From: 39-52-133 sp035531075
Lineage (GTDB): Bacteria > Pseudomonadota > Gammaproteobacteria > Burkholderiales > Gallionellaceae
Direction of reading: 5' to 3'
Assembly: GCA_035531075.1 (NCBI GenBank)
Contig: DATKTO010000032.1
Coordinates: 33,148-97,147, forward strand
Length of the DNA: 64,000 nucleotides
The notes below the pieces were generated by a model. It was not told the origin of the DNA. It made no database searches and saw nothing but the letters and a program-made list of their open reading frames with translations. Shown piece by piece: positions 42,669 to 51,790 of the stretch. Position numbers and translations under genes: made by a program. Each line of letters opens with the position of its first letter. The first letter of the stretch is position 1.

Positions 42669-42822
42669 ATATGAAACGTTGATCTTCTGTTGCATTCGAG
42701 AGGGACGCGCTAAAGCGCACTCTTTATTTTATGTTAGAGGTCACAATTACCTATCTTCGTCCGTAAGCACATACTAAGAATACGGAAATCACCAGGCGAA
42801 TACAATTATGCGGAGTAACAAA

Positions 42823-43479
42823 ATGGACATATTGCTTTTCTGGCTGCCACTTGTTGCCTCTATCTTGCTCGGCGGCTTTGCTGCATCCGCTTGGTATGGC
42901 GGGGACAAAATCCTTGGTCTTTGGTCGGTCTTTGCCGGAGTTGTATTCTTGCTGATCACCGGAACCATTCAAATACACCAAAACATTCTGGGGGCTGAAA
43001 GCGCAAAAGTGACAGAAGCTGTTCCCGACAAGGCAACCGTTCTTGCTCAGCGAGCATATGTAACCGTCAGTGATGCCGAAGTCTCTGATCTCACTAATCC
43101 AACCGCTCCAACTGTCGCTGTGATTATAAAAAATACTGGTGCTACTCCGGCATATGATTTGACATGGCGGGCTATCTTTGCAGCCAGAGAATTCCCGGCA
43201 ACCGACGATATCGTTCTTGATAGAACAAAAGAAGCTCCGAAGATCGTATTGGCTCCCGGAAATGTTCTTTCGTATAAATGGACTTTTGACCACTGGGAGA
43301 AGGGATGGAATAGCAAGATTACTAAAGGCAACTCCGCCATTTTTGCTGTTGGTGAAATTTCCTACAAGGATGCTTTCGGTAATATCCGTTCCACCAAATA
43401 TCGGCTTATACATGGTGGAGACTCCATGGTGAGCAAAGGAAAATTCGGCCCAGACAAGAAGGGGAATGAAGCAGATTGA
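42823..43479 (+). CDS. Unknown membrane protein with two N-terminal helices
   Basis: 218 residues; the ATG at 42823 is chosen because CGGAG lies seven bases upstream. Two membrane helices (about 2-20 and 30-48) precede a soluble domain of about 165 residues that begins QRAYVTVSDAEV and contains VIIKNTGATPAYDL, a beta-sandwich-like pattern seen in uncharacterised proteins from accessory regions. I do not recognise a named family. It lies between the attC and an IS30 element in lower-GC DNA, so it is probably acquired. Bases 43480-43597 hold no gene. Confidence 0.65.
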   Translation: MDILLFWLPLVASILLGGFAASAWYGGDKILGLWSVFAGVVFLLITGTIQIHQNILGAESAKVTEAVPDKATVLAQRAYVTVSDAEVSDLTNPTAPTVAVIIKNTGATPAYDLTWRAIFAAREFPATDDIVLDRTKEAPKIVLAPGNVLSYKWTFDHWEKGWNSKITKGNSAIFAVGEISYKDAFGNIRSTKYRLIHGGDSMVSKGKFGPDKKGNEAD

Positions 43480-43597
43480 ACTGATACCGGAAGTTGCAAT
43501 GATCCCTAACACGACAATAAGGACTTCCCAGAAGCGGGCGAGCCCCTCAATTTTACATTGAACTTCCGCTTTTCAAAATGATGTCTGTCTCCTTTGG

Positions 43598-44830
43598 GCC
43601 TTGGATTCAACCGGTGGATGCAACAGATTGAGCAAATCGCTCTGCCGGTGTTTCGTAGTTTAGTGTTTTTCTTGGGCGTTCATTCAATTTCCTCGCCACT
43701 GCATTTAGTTGGGCTTGCGAGTAATTGGCCAAATTCATCCCTTTGGGGAAATACTGCCTCAATAGCCCATTCGTATTTTCATTAGAACCGCGCTGCCAGG
43801 GATGTTGAGGGTCACAGAAGTAGACCTGGATGTCGGTCGCCAAGGTAAAGCGCTTGTGATCCGCCAGTTCTTTTCCTCGATCCCAGGTCAATGATTGATA
43901 GAGTTCCTGTGGTAATTTACGAGCGTGCTTGATGAGCGCATTGACCACCGTCTCAGTATCTTTTCGCTCGACCTTTACCAGCATCAAGTATCGCGTTTGA
44001 CGCTCAACCAGGGTTGCGATCTGGCTATTAATATCTCCAAATAGCAGGTCTCCTTCCCAATGACCAGGAACTGCTCGATCCTCTACCTCAGCTGGCCGCT
44101 CTCTGATTGATACCGCGTCCGTGATCCTGCCGTGATTCTCGCTTTTCTGGGTGTGATGACGTGAACGACGCATGATTCGCGTACGCCGCAAATGTTGCGT
44201 TAGCTCTTTCTTCAAAGCTCCACGCGCTTGAATAAAGAGGCTGCGATAAATAGTCTCGTGTGACACCTGATAGTTCTCGTCGCCGAAGTAAGTCTGTTTT
44301 AGCCAGCCTGCAATCTGTTGTGGTGCCCACTGTAACTGAAGTTTATTGGCCACAATGTGCATCAACTTCTTGTTCTTTACCAGCTTACAAACTTTGGGGC
44401 GGTTAACTCGATCCCAAGCGGCTTGGTCAGCCTGAGTTGACCGGTAGTTTTCCCTCCCGCCATTGCGGTCAATCTCGCGGCTAATGGTGGAAGGTGCTCG
44501 CCCGAGAAGCCTGGCTATAGAACGAATTGACTGATCTGTCGCCAACGCACGTGAGATCTCTTCGCGCTCAGCCAACGTCAGCGCCAATGTCGATCGACAT
44601 CGTGGTGCTGGTCTTATTCCGCCAGTCTCCGCCAGAATGCGCTGTACCGATGAGTGGTTTCGATCAAATAATTGTGCAATCTGTTGGAGAGAATCGCCTT
44701 TTTGCCAGCGATCCCACATCAGGGCTTTCTGGGTAGCGGTGTAATAGATTCGTGGTCTTTGTTTCATTTGCAACACTCCTTCTGCTTACGCAGTTTCTAG
44801 TGTGTTGCATCCACCCGTTGAATCCAAGGC
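43598..44830 (-). mobile_element. IS30-family insertion sequence
   Basis: Complete element of about 1.23 kb. The terminal inverted repeats (43598-43625 and 44803-44830) match at 27 of 28 positions and begin GCCTTGGATTCAAC. One full-length transposase gene fills it on the minus strand. A target duplication cannot be fixed: the matching flank extends a few bases beyond the GGATTC core and no clean direct repeat is seen. Confidence 0.9.
43607..44767 (-). CDS. IS30-family transposase
   Basis: 386-residue DDE transposase. N-terminal helix-turn-helix region (residues about 14-45, DRWQKGDSLQQIAQLFDRNH) and a second one (RSIARLLGRAPSTISREI), then the catalytic core with Asp in GHWEGDLLFGD, Asp in LTWDRGKEL and Glu in GSNENTNGLLRQYFPKG, all present, so the enzyme looks active. 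AGAAGGAG lies eight bases before the ATG at 44767. The C-terminus reaches into the left inverted repeat. Confidence 0.95.
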   Translation of the reverse strand: MKQRPRIYYTATQKALMWDRWQKGDSLQQIAQLFDRNHSSVQRILAETGGIRPAPRCRSTLALTLAEREEISRALATDQSIRSIARLLGRAPSTISREIDRNGGRENYRSTQADQAAWDRVNRPKVCKLVKNKKLMHIVANKLQLQWAPQQIAGWLKQTYFGDENYQVSHETIYRSLFIQARGALKKELTQHLRRTRIMRRSRHHTQKSENHGRITDAVSIRERPAEVEDRAVPGHWEGDLLFGDINSQIATLVERQTRYLMLVKVERKDTETVVNALIKHARKLPQELYQSLTWDRGKELADHKRFTLATDIQVYFCDPQHPWQRGSNENTNGLLRQYFPKGMNLANYSQAQLNAVARKLNERPRKTLNYETPAERFAQSVASTG

Positions 44831-44928
44831 ACTGAGCTGCCACGTAGAAGTTATCGCGAACAACATTGATACTCCAAGATCCGATGCAATTTATATTGGA
44901 GATTGGCTATCTGTAAGAGCGTGCGGAT

Positions 44929-45948
44929 TCATTGTTTGTCTTTAATCGCTTTGGCACACTCCGCCACCAAGTCCGTACCGCGATAAATCAGCCCGCTGTA
45001 AACCTGCACCAGTGAAGCGCCCGCCTGCATTTTTTCCAGCGCATCCGCGCCGCTGAGTATGCCGCCCACGCCGATAATCGGCAGCGCGCCCTGCAGTGCT
45101 GCGGCGAGCTGGCGGATGACGGCTGTGGATTTGTCGCGCACCGGCGCGCCGGAGAGGCCGCCTGCTTCGGCATGCAGGGGCAGGTGTTGCACGCTTTCGC
45201 GCGACAGGGTGGTGTTGGTGGCGATGACGCCGTCGATGCGGTGGCGTATCAGCAGGGTGGCGATTTGCTGGATCTGCTCGCTGTCCAGGTCGGGTGCGAT
45301 CTTGAGCGCGAGCGGCACGTATTTGCCGTGCTGTTGTGCGAGTTTTTCCTGCTCGGCCTTTAGCTGCGACAGCAGCGCATCCAGCTCGTCGCCGCCCTGC
45401 AGCTGGCGCAGGTTTTTGGTGTTGGGCGAAGAGATGTTGATGGCGACATAGCTGGCGTGTTTGTAGACCTTGCGCAGGCCGATCAGATAGTCGTCGGCGG
45501 CACGCTCGATCGGCGTGTCGAAGTTCTTGCCGATGTTGATGCCCAGAATGCCCCGGTAGCGGCTGCGCTGAACATTTTGCAGCAGCGCGTCCACGCCATG
45601 GTTGTTGAAGCCCATGCGGTTGATGATGGCCTGCGCCTCGGGCAGGCGAAACAGGCGCGGCTTGGGGTTGCCGGGTTGCGGGCGCGGCGTGACGGTGCCG
45701 ATCTCGACAAAGCCGAAACCCAGCGCGCCCAGCGCGTCGATGTATTCGCCGTTTTTGTCGAGGCCTGCTGCAAGGCCGACGGGATTGGGGAAGGTAAGCC
45801 CCATCACGCTGCGGGGATCGGCTTCCGGCTGTCTACGGATAACAGCGAGCAGACCCAGGCGGTAGGCGGTTTGCAGTGCGTCCAGCGTGACGTGGTGGAC
45901 CGTTTCCGGATCAAGTTTGAACAGCAGCGGGCGTAGCAGTGAATACAT
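44929..45948 (-). CDS. pyrD: Dihydroorotate dehydrogenase (quinone), class 2
   Basis: Fourth step of pyrimidine synthesis, oxidising dihydroorotate to orotate with quinone as acceptor at the inner membrane. 339 residues with the class 2 N-terminal extension (MYSLLRPLLFKLDPETVHH) that binds the membrane, FMN-binding TIM barrel, NISSPNTKNLR, and the catalytic Ser segment. Normal length. First native gene after the accessory island, 66 bases before bpt on the same strand. Confidence 0.96.
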   Translation of the reverse strand: MYSLLRPLLFKLDPETVHHVTLDALQTAYRLGLLAVIRRQPEADPRSVMGLTFPNPVGLAAGLDKNGEYIDALGALGFGFVEIGTVTPRPQPGNPKPRLFRLPEAQAIINRMGFNNHGVDALLQNVQRSRYRGILGINIGKNFDTPIERAADDYLIGLRKVYKHASYVAINISSPNTKNLRQLQGGDELDALLSQLKAEQEKLAQQHGKYVPLALKIAPDLDSEQIQQIATLLIRHRIDGVIATNTTLSRESVQHLPLHAEAGGLSGAPVRDKSTAVIRQLAAALQGALPIIGVGGILSGADALEKMQAGASLVQVYSGLIYRGTDLVAECAKAIKDKQ

Positions 45949-46014
45949 GCGGGATCTTTCTTAATAATAATTCTAAAAGGGTGCCGGGTGAATGCGGCTT
46001 GCAGCGGAATATTG

Positions 46015-46755
46015 CTATGCTGTATTTTGGGCGGCAAGTATTTGCCATTCCCCTTGTCGCAGCCCTTGCAGCGGCTGGAAGTTGGCTTTATACGCCATCT
46101 TCCGGCTTTCCCTGATCAAGTAGCCGAGATACAGATAGGGCAGTTGCAGCTGGCGGCATAAGTCAATCTGCCACAACACATTGTAGGTGCCGAAGCTGGC
46201 CTGCTTGATGTCCGGATTAAAGAAGGTGTACACCGAGGACAGGCCGTCATCCAGAGCGTCGATGATGCTCACCATGCGCAGCACGCCGGCCTCGCGAAAT
46301 TCCACCAGCATCGAATCCACATGGCTCTGCAGCAGAAATTTCTGGTACTGGTCGTGGTTGTCGTCGCTCATGCCGCCATCAAGGTGGCGTGCGTTCTGGT
46401 AGCGCTGGTAGAGTTCGTAATACTCGGGCTTGTCTTCCAGCGGATGCAAGGAAACATCCAGATGATTGTGATACTTTTTCCACACGCGGCGCTGCGTGCG
46501 GTTGCCGGCAAAGTCGTTGACCTGGACGCGCACCGGCACGCAGGCAAGGCAGCTGTCGCAGCGCGGCCGGTAGGTAAAGGTGCCGCTGCGGCGAAAGCCC
46601 TGGCGCAACAATTCTGAATAGATTGATGCCGAGATTAAAAAACTCGGCGTGGCTACTTGCGAACGCGCCTCACGCTCGGCCAGATAGCTGCACTGGTACG
46701 GTGCTGTTAAATAAAACTGCAGGGCCGATAATGGAATGTCACGCAATAAGGTCAT
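46015..46755 (-). CDS. bpt: Aspartate/glutamate leucyltransferase (Bpt)
   Basis: N-degron pathway enzyme that adds leucine from Leu-tRNA to proteins starting with Asp or Glu, marking them for ClpAP. 246 residues: N-terminal YQCSYL and CDSCLACVPVR cysteine motifs, then the GNAT-like C-terminal domain (SFGTYNVLWQI, YLYLGYLIRESRKMAYK). The start at 46755 overlaps the aat stop by 17 bases, so both N-degron transferases are cotranslated. Confidence 0.95.
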   Translation of the reverse strand: MTLLRDIPLSALQFYLTAPYQCSYLAEREARSQVATPSFLISASIYSELLRQGFRRSGTFTYRPRCDSCLACVPVRVQVNDFAGNRTQRRVWKKYHNHLDVSLHPLEDKPEYYELYQRYQNARHLDGGMSDDNHDQYQKFLLQSHVDSMLVEFREAGVLRMVSIIDALDDGLSSVYTFFNPDIKQASFGTYNVLWQIDLCRQLQLPYLYLGYLIRESRKMAYKANFQPLQGLRQGEWQILAAQNTA

Positions 46756-47437
46756 GATCAAAACGCCAGGTTGATGCTGTATTCGGATAGTGTATCAATT
46801 CTTGCAGCCGGGCGAGAAATTCTCTGCGCGGAATTTCGCGTGCGCCCAGGGTGGCCAGGTGCGGTGTGTTCATCTGGCAGTCTATCATGCCAAATTTCCA
46901 GCGTTTGAGCTGGGCGGCGAGGTGGGCGAGAGCGATCTTGGACGCATCCGTTTTGCGGCTGAACATCGATTCGCCGTAGAACATGCGCCCTAGGCCGACG
47001 CCGTAGAGCCCGCCAACCAGCTCATTGTCCAGCCAGGTTTCCACTGAGTGAGCCAGGCCCATGTTGTGCAGGCGCACATAGGCCTCAACGATCTCCTCCT
47101 GTATCCAGGTGCCGTCCTGCCCGTCGCGCGGCTGGGCGCAGGCACGCATCACCTGTTCAAAGGCGCTGTCGGTGCGAACCTCGTGTTTGCCGCGGCGCAA
47201 CGTCTTGTGCAGCGAATGCGAGACGATAAATTCATCCGGAAACAGCACCATGCGCGGATCGGGGCTCCACCACAGGATGGGGTCGCCGGCGTTAAACCAC
47301 GGAAAGATGCCGTGGCGGTATGCATCCAGCAGGCGCTCGGGCAGCAGGTCACCGCCTGCGGCAAGCAGGCCGTTGGGGCTGCGCAGCGCCTGCTCGACAG
47401 GCGGAAACGGCGTGTCATGTTGCAATAGTTTAATCAT
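46739..47437 (-). CDS. aat: Leucyl/phenylalanyl-tRNA-protein transferase
   Basis: N-degron enzyme that adds Leu or Phe to proteins starting with Lys or Arg. 232 residues: FPPVEQALRSPNGLLAAGGDL at the start, the GIFPWF and WWSPDPR motifs, and YGVGLGRMFYGESMFS. Its pairing with bpt gives a complete set of bacterial N-degron transferases. ClpS and ClpA are not in this window. Confidence 0.96.
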   Translation of the reverse strand: MIKLLQHDTPFPPVEQALRSPNGLLAAGGDLLPERLLDAYRHGIFPWFNAGDPILWWSPDPRMVLFPDEFIVSHSLHKTLRRGKHEVRTDSAFEQVMRACAQPRDGQDGTWIQEEIVEAYVRLHNMGLAHSVETWLDNELVGGLYGVGLGRMFYGESMFSRKTDASKIALAHLAAQLKRWKFGMIDCQMNTPHLATLGAREIPRREFLARLQELIHYPNTASTWRFDHDLIA

Positions 47438-47554
47438 TCAGCATCTTATGTTCGCATGGCGATGCGGTATTAGGCCTTTCGGCATATGGTCAATTTGGTA
47501 AAACTATGTTTACATCGTGGTCATATTAACTGGCATCAAGTGCGCGGGGGCGTT

Positions 47555-49093
47555 ATGTTGAGTCTGTTCGGCAATAAATCGGATCATCCGTTGGCTAAAT
47601 TGAAATCCGCGCAGCAGTTGCTGGATGATCTGCCAAAAACGGATTCAGTGAAAGTATTGCAGGAAATTGGCCACTGGATCGAAGCGCTGTTTGATCCCGC
47701 CAACGAATTCCGCCTGGATCACCAGTTTGCCTTATTGCGCTTGCTCGACGATGCGGCACATCCCCATCTGCGCAAAATCATCCACAGCTATTTCGCCGCA
47801 GTGCCGCCCAATGAGTTTCAGGAAAAGCGTCTGTGGGGCGCAATGAATGCGTATTTTGCCTGCACTGAGCTGGGCTATCTGGATTTGATCATAGGCCTGC
47901 AAAGGGGGGAAAAGGGGAGTGCGCTGATCAAGGCTGGCGTCGCGCTGATCAGTGCGCGCGGTTTGTACGCATCGTACGGCAGAATGGAATGCGCGGCAGT
48001 GCAATATGCGCAGGTCGAGCCCCTGTTATGGAGGCGGATGGCTGATTTTTATGCCTATGCCGAAGCAGAGCAGTGTCTGGATGAGCAGATTTCGATTTAT
48101 GCCGGACTGGGGGAAAATACTTCGGTGAGATGCCTGTTTGCGGGCGCGCTGATGTGGCACTCCGCCGTTGCGGGCGCGTACAGGCCGCTTGATCTGCATA
48201 TTGCAAAGCGCTTGATTGCCAATATGGACAAGTCCTTTGCGGTCGGTACGCAGCGGCAGGCAGACAGCCTGCTTGTTTTTGATCTGTCTGCTCCTGAAGC
48301 CCCTGCGAGGCTGGCCGATGAGGGGGGCATATATCCGCCCGCCATGCGTTTTGTGAGCATCGGAACGTCTTCCGCATTTCTCGATAACCTGCTAAAAACA
48401 CTGGATAAAAATCTGGTTCCGGCAGAACTGAATATGGGTGTTGCCTATGGCGCCGAGGTGGTGGCCAATGTGGCGCAACGTTTGGCCGCATATTGCCAGG
48501 CGCGCCTGCCTGTGCGTCGTCCGCCGCGCCGCAAGATCAAAATAAAAATAAGCGTGCTGAATGGATTTTTCAAAGTGGTTGAGGAAACCCATGTGGATCT
48601 GAATTTAAATGATCCTGTCAGTGAAAACTGGGAAGTGGAAGATATCAGCGCGAACGGAATTCGTTGCGTGTTTCCGGAAGGTCGCGGCAGAAGTGTGAAG
48701 ATAGGCACACTGCTTGGGTTTCAGCCGCATAAGTCCTTGCATTGGGGCGTGGGTATTGTGCGCCGCTTGCGACGCGATGCGAAAAATAATCTGCACGTGG
48801 GCGTGAGAATTCTGGCCAACAAGGTATCCAGCGTCGCGCTGCAAGGGCAAGATGGCCTCGATGCTGATGCGGAACATTCTGCATTGCTGCTGGACAGGTT
48901 TGATCAGCAGGCCAGCGAGAGTGTGATGCTGATGAAGCAGGATATTTTCTCTGTCAATCGCAGCCCAACCATGAAGCTGGACGATCAAAGTTTTTTGCTG
49001 TTGCCATTGGCGCTGGAAGAGAAGGGGCTGGATTTCGATATTGTGCGCTATCGGAAAATGGCACAGGATAACAGCTGTGAAGCAGCGTATTAA
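47555..49093 (+). CDS. Unknown protein with C-terminal PilZ-like domain
   Basis: 512 residues, cytoplasmic by composition. The N-terminal 320 residues are helical without a recognised domain. Residues about 325-430 look PilZ-like: a basic patch RRPPRRKIKIKIS ahead of the strands, DISANGIRC (the D/N-x-S-x-x-G motif), then WGVGIVRRLRRD and VGVRILANK. These are the elements that bind c-di-GMP in true PilZ proteins, so a c-di-GMP effector is plausible but not proven. The start at 47555 (MLSLFGNKSDHPL) follows a GGGGGC stretch. Upstream bases 47438-47554 are shared with divergent aat. Confidence 0.6.
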   Translation: MLSLFGNKSDHPLAKLKSAQQLLDDLPKTDSVKVLQEIGHWIEALFDPANEFRLDHQFALLRLLDDAAHPHLRKIIHSYFAAVPPNEFQEKRLWGAMNAYFACTELGYLDLIIGLQRGEKGSALIKAGVALISARGLYASYGRMECAAVQYAQVEPLLWRRMADFYAYAEAEQCLDEQISIYAGLGENTSVRCLFAGALMWHSAVAGAYRPLDLHIAKRLIANMDKSFAVGTQRQADSLLVFDLSAPEAPARLADEGGIYPPAMRFVSIGTSSAFLDNLLKTLDKNLVPAELNMGVAYGAEVVANVAQRLAAYCQARLPVRRPPRRKIKIKISVLNGFFKVVEETHVDLNLNDPVSENWEVEDISANGIRCVFPEGRGRSVKIGTLLGFQPHKSLHWGVGIVRRLRRDAKNNLHVGVRILANKVSSVALQGQDGLDADAEHSALLLDRFDQQASESVMLMKQDIFSVNRSPTMKLDDQSFLLLPLALEEKGLDFDIVRYRKMAQDNSCEAAY

Positions 49094-49105
49094 ACGAGTC
49101 GCGTG

Positions 49106-49768
49106 TTAAACGAGCTGTTGGGCGAGCCAGTGTTCGATGTCGTCAATCTCTGCGGCAGTCACTGAGTGCGGCATCGCGTATTCGTGCCAATCTACCAGGT
49201 GGCCATGCTGCTGCAATTTTTCAGCCGATAGCTTCCCTAATGCGTAGGGCACCACCGCGTCGTGGCGTCCGTGGGCGAAGAAAATGGGCGTGTTTTTTGC
49301 GCTGAGGCTCACTTCCTGAGACAGGGTGTCGGCCAGCGGCAAATAGGTGGATAGCGCAAGAATACCGCCCAGCCTGGAAGGGTGGCGCAGCCCGGTGTGC
49401 AGGGCAACTGCACCGCCCTGCGAAAACCCGGCAAGAAAAATATTCTCCGCAGCAACACCGCGTGCCTTTTCCTGAGTAATCAACTTTTCAATTTCCACCT
49501 GCGAGGCGTGTATGCCTGCCGCGTCCTGCTTTGCCCCTATATCAATATCGGCGATGTCGTACCATGAACGCATAATAAAACCGCCGTTAATGGTGACGGG
49601 CTGTTTGGGCGCGTGCGGGAAAATATAACGCATGGCGACAGGCAGAGTCATCTGTTCCGCGACAGCCACGAAATCTGAGCCATCGGCACCCAGGCCGTGC
49701 AGCCAGATGAGGCTGTGTTTCGGCGCCGGACCGCGGTCGAGAACGATGTGGGGCAGGATGGAGGACAT
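49106..49768 (-). CDS. Alpha/beta-hydrolase carboxylesterase
   Basis: 220-residue cytoplasmic serine hydrolase of the phospholipase/carboxylesterase family (acyl-protein-thioesterase fold). IWLHGLGADGSDF forms the oxyanion region, nucleophile Ser in GFSQGG, Asp in GRHDAVVP, and His in MPHSVTAAEI. It is probably an esterase for short acyl chains; the physiological substrate is unknown. It follows the darP gene by six bases on the minus strand. Confidence 0.88.
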   Translation of the reverse strand: MSSILPHIVLDRGPAPKHSLIWLHGLGADGSDFVAVAEQMTLPVAMRYIFPHAPKQPVTINGGFIMRSWYDIADIDIGAKQDAAGIHASQVEIEKLITQEKARGVAAENIFLAGFSQGGAVALHTGLRHPSRLGGILALSTYLPLADTLSQEVSLSAKNTPIFFAHGRHDAVVPYALGKLSAEKLQQHGHLVDWHEYAMPHSVTAAEIDDIEHWLAQQLV

Positions 49769-49774
49769 GGCAGT

Positions 49775-50359
49775 TTAATCGTCAGCGTCGTCGCTGCCGC
49801 TGTCCCTGACCCTGGCTGCGGGCTGTGCCAGGGGTTGGGCCAGCGCTTCTTCGGGTATCAGATCGCGCAGTACCTGAAAAATTTCACGGTAGTTTTTCGG
49901 CGGCTTGTTCAGTTCTTTTTCCTTGATCGCATTGCGTATCAGCGCGCGCAAATGCTGCACATCGGCACCGGGGTGGGCGGCAAGCAGCTCGGTCAGGGCA
50001 TCCGGTTCTGCCAGCAAACGGTCGCGCCAGCGCTCTACCTGATGCAGCCAGGCAATGTGCTGGCGCGAAGTGCCGTTCCATTCGGCCAGTTTGGCCTGTA
50101 TCGGTGCCGGGTCAACATCGCGCATCAGCTTGCCGATATATTGCATTTGCCGCTTGATCGCGCCAAAACTCTTGATTTTTTTCACTTCGCGCACTGCCAG
50201 GCGTAAATTGTCCGGGATATCAATCTCGGCCAGATGCTCCTTGCTGAGCTCAGTCAGCTGTTCGCCGAGATCCTGCAGGTCGTGCATCTGCTTCTTGACC
50301 TTGGTTTTGCTGGGTGGGAGATTGAGTTCTTCACTGTCGTCGTATTGCTGTTGTTTCAT
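49775..50359 (-). CDS. darP: Ribosome biogenesis factor DarP (YjgA)
   Basis: 194-residue helical protein of the DUF615/YjgA family, which associates with late 50S assembly intermediates. Recognised by LPPSKTKVKKQMHDLQDLG at the start, FGAIKRQMQYIGKLMR in the middle and LRALIRNAIKEKE near the end. Divergent from pmbA, the same neighbour as in E. coli. Confidence 0.93.
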   Translation of the reverse strand: MKQQQYDDSEELNLPPSKTKVKKQMHDLQDLGEQLTELSKEHLAEIDIPDNLRLAVREVKKIKSFGAIKRQMQYIGKLMRDVDPAPIQAKLAEWNGTSRQHIAWLHQVERWRDRLLAEPDALTELLAAHPGADVQHLRALIRNAIKEKELNKPPKNYREIFQVLRDLIPEEALAQPLAQPAARVRDSGSDDADD

Positions 50360-50433
50360 GGCGTGTCGGTATTAATTGTTATATGTTGATATGATAACGC
50401 CTTACGACCTTGCGTTTTACTGAATTTATATAC

Positions 50434-51789
50434 ATGAGCACAATTTTAACCACAGATACCCGCTTCTCCCAGTCGCCCGAGACGCTGCGCCAGATTGCGC
50501 AGGACCTGATTCAATATGCCCGCCAGCAGGGTGCCACGGCCTGTTCGGCAGAAGTGTCGGACGGCTTCGGCCAGGCCGTAACGGTGCGGCAGGGCGAAGT
50601 GGAGACGATAGAATATAACCGCGACAAGGGCCTGGGCATCAGCGTCTATATCGGGCAGCAGCGCGGAAGTGCAAGCACCTCGGACTTTTCGCCGCAGGCT
50701 GTGCGCGACACCGTGGATGCCGCGCTGAACATCGCGCGCTTCACCGCCGTGGATGAGTGCGCCGGGCTGCCCGAGCCTGACATGCTGGCTACCGAGTTCC
50801 CCGATTTGGACCTGTATCACCCCTGGCTGCTGGATGTGGAGGGCGCCATCGAGCTGGCCAACCGCTGCGAGCAGGCGGCATTTGCTGCCGACAAACGCAT
50901 CAAAAATTCCGAAGGGGCCAGCGTCAACGTGCATGAGTCGCAATTTGTGTATGCCAACAGTCTGGGCTTCATCGGCGGGTATCCAACCTCCCGGCACAGC
51001 ATCAGCTGCTCGGTGATCGCCGGCAAGAATGCCGCGATGCAGCGCGACTACTGGTATAGCGAGGCGCGCGACCCGGCAGACCTGCTGGATGCGGAAAAGA
51101 TCGGGCGCATCACCGCCGAGCGCACGGTGCGCCGCCTGAACGCGCGCAAAATATCCACCATGCAGGTGCCGGTGCTGTTTGAAGCGCCGATTGCTGCCAG
51201 CCTGCTCGGGCACTTTGTCGGCGCGGTGAGCGGCAGCAGCCTCTACCGGAAATCTTCCTTCCTGCTCGACCAGTTAGGCCAGCCGGTGTTCTCATCCAAT
51301 ATCCGCATCGATGACGTGCCCGATATCCGCAAGGGACTGGCCAGCGGCACATTCGACGGCGAGGGTGTCAAGACCCAGCGCCGCACCATCGTCGACAATG
51401 GCGTGCTGCAGGGCTATTTTCTCGGTTCCTACTCGGCGCGCAAGCTGGGTATGCGTACCACCGGCAATGCCGGCGGCACGCACAACCTGATCATCAAGCC
51501 AGGCGAACTGGATCTGCAGGGACTGCTAAAAAAAATGGACAGAGGCCTGCTGCTCACCGAGCTGCTCGGCTCCGGCGTGAATGCGGTGACCGGCGATTAT
51601 TCACGCGGCGCGGCGGGCTTCTGGGTCGAGCATGGCGAGATTCAATACCCGGTGGAAGAATTCACCATCGCGGGCAATCTCAAGGAGATGTACAAGCACA
51701 TAGTCGCTGTCGGCAACGATGTGCTGGTGCAGGGCTCGCGCCAGTGCGGATCTATTTTGATTGAAAACATGATGGTTGCAGGGCAATAG
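50434..51789 (+). CDS. pmbA: TldD/PmbA family metalloprotease PmbA
   Basis: 451 residues. PmbA (TldE) is the non-catalytic partner of the TldD metalloprotease, acting on microcin and quinone-protein precursors; consistent with this, no HExxxH motif is seen. Family segments RQGEVETIEYNRDKGLGISVY, the central FDGEGVKTQRR and the C-terminal GEIQYPVEEFTIAGNL are present. The start at 50434 matches relatives; TldD is not in this window. The next gene starts one base after the stop. Confidence 0.94.
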   Translation: MSTILTTDTRFSQSPETLRQIAQDLIQYARQQGATACSAEVSDGFGQAVTVRQGEVETIEYNRDKGLGISVYIGQQRGSASTSDFSPQAVRDTVDAALNIARFTAVDECAGLPEPDMLATEFPDLDLYHPWLLDVEGAIELANRCEQAAFAADKRIKNSEGASVNVHESQFVYANSLGFIGGYPTSRHSISCSVIAGKNAAMQRDYWYSEARDPADLLDAEKIGRITAERTVRRLNARKISTMQVPVLFEAPIAASLLGHFVGAVSGSSLYRKSSFLLDQLGQPVFSSNIRIDDVPDIRKGLASGTFDGEGVKTQRRTIVDNGVLQGYFLGSYSARKLGMRTTGNAGGTHNLIIKPGELDLQGLLKKMDRGLLLTELLGSGVNAVTGDYSRGAAGFWVEHGEIQYPVEEFTIAGNLKEMYKHIVAVGNDVLVQGSRQCGSILIENMMVAGQ

Positions 51790-51790
51790 C

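Noticed and set aside
42700..42735. Small GCGC stem followed by T-rich sequence and a GTTAGAG at 42734, considered as terminator or second attC
   Set aside because: Only four stem pairs are firm, and no partner box lies at the right distance for an attC.
43504..43597. CCCTAAC before the IS30 element considered as the left half of another attC
   Set aside because: The inner boxes do not pair and no GTTAGGG is found before or after the IS; could be a remnant but not supportable.
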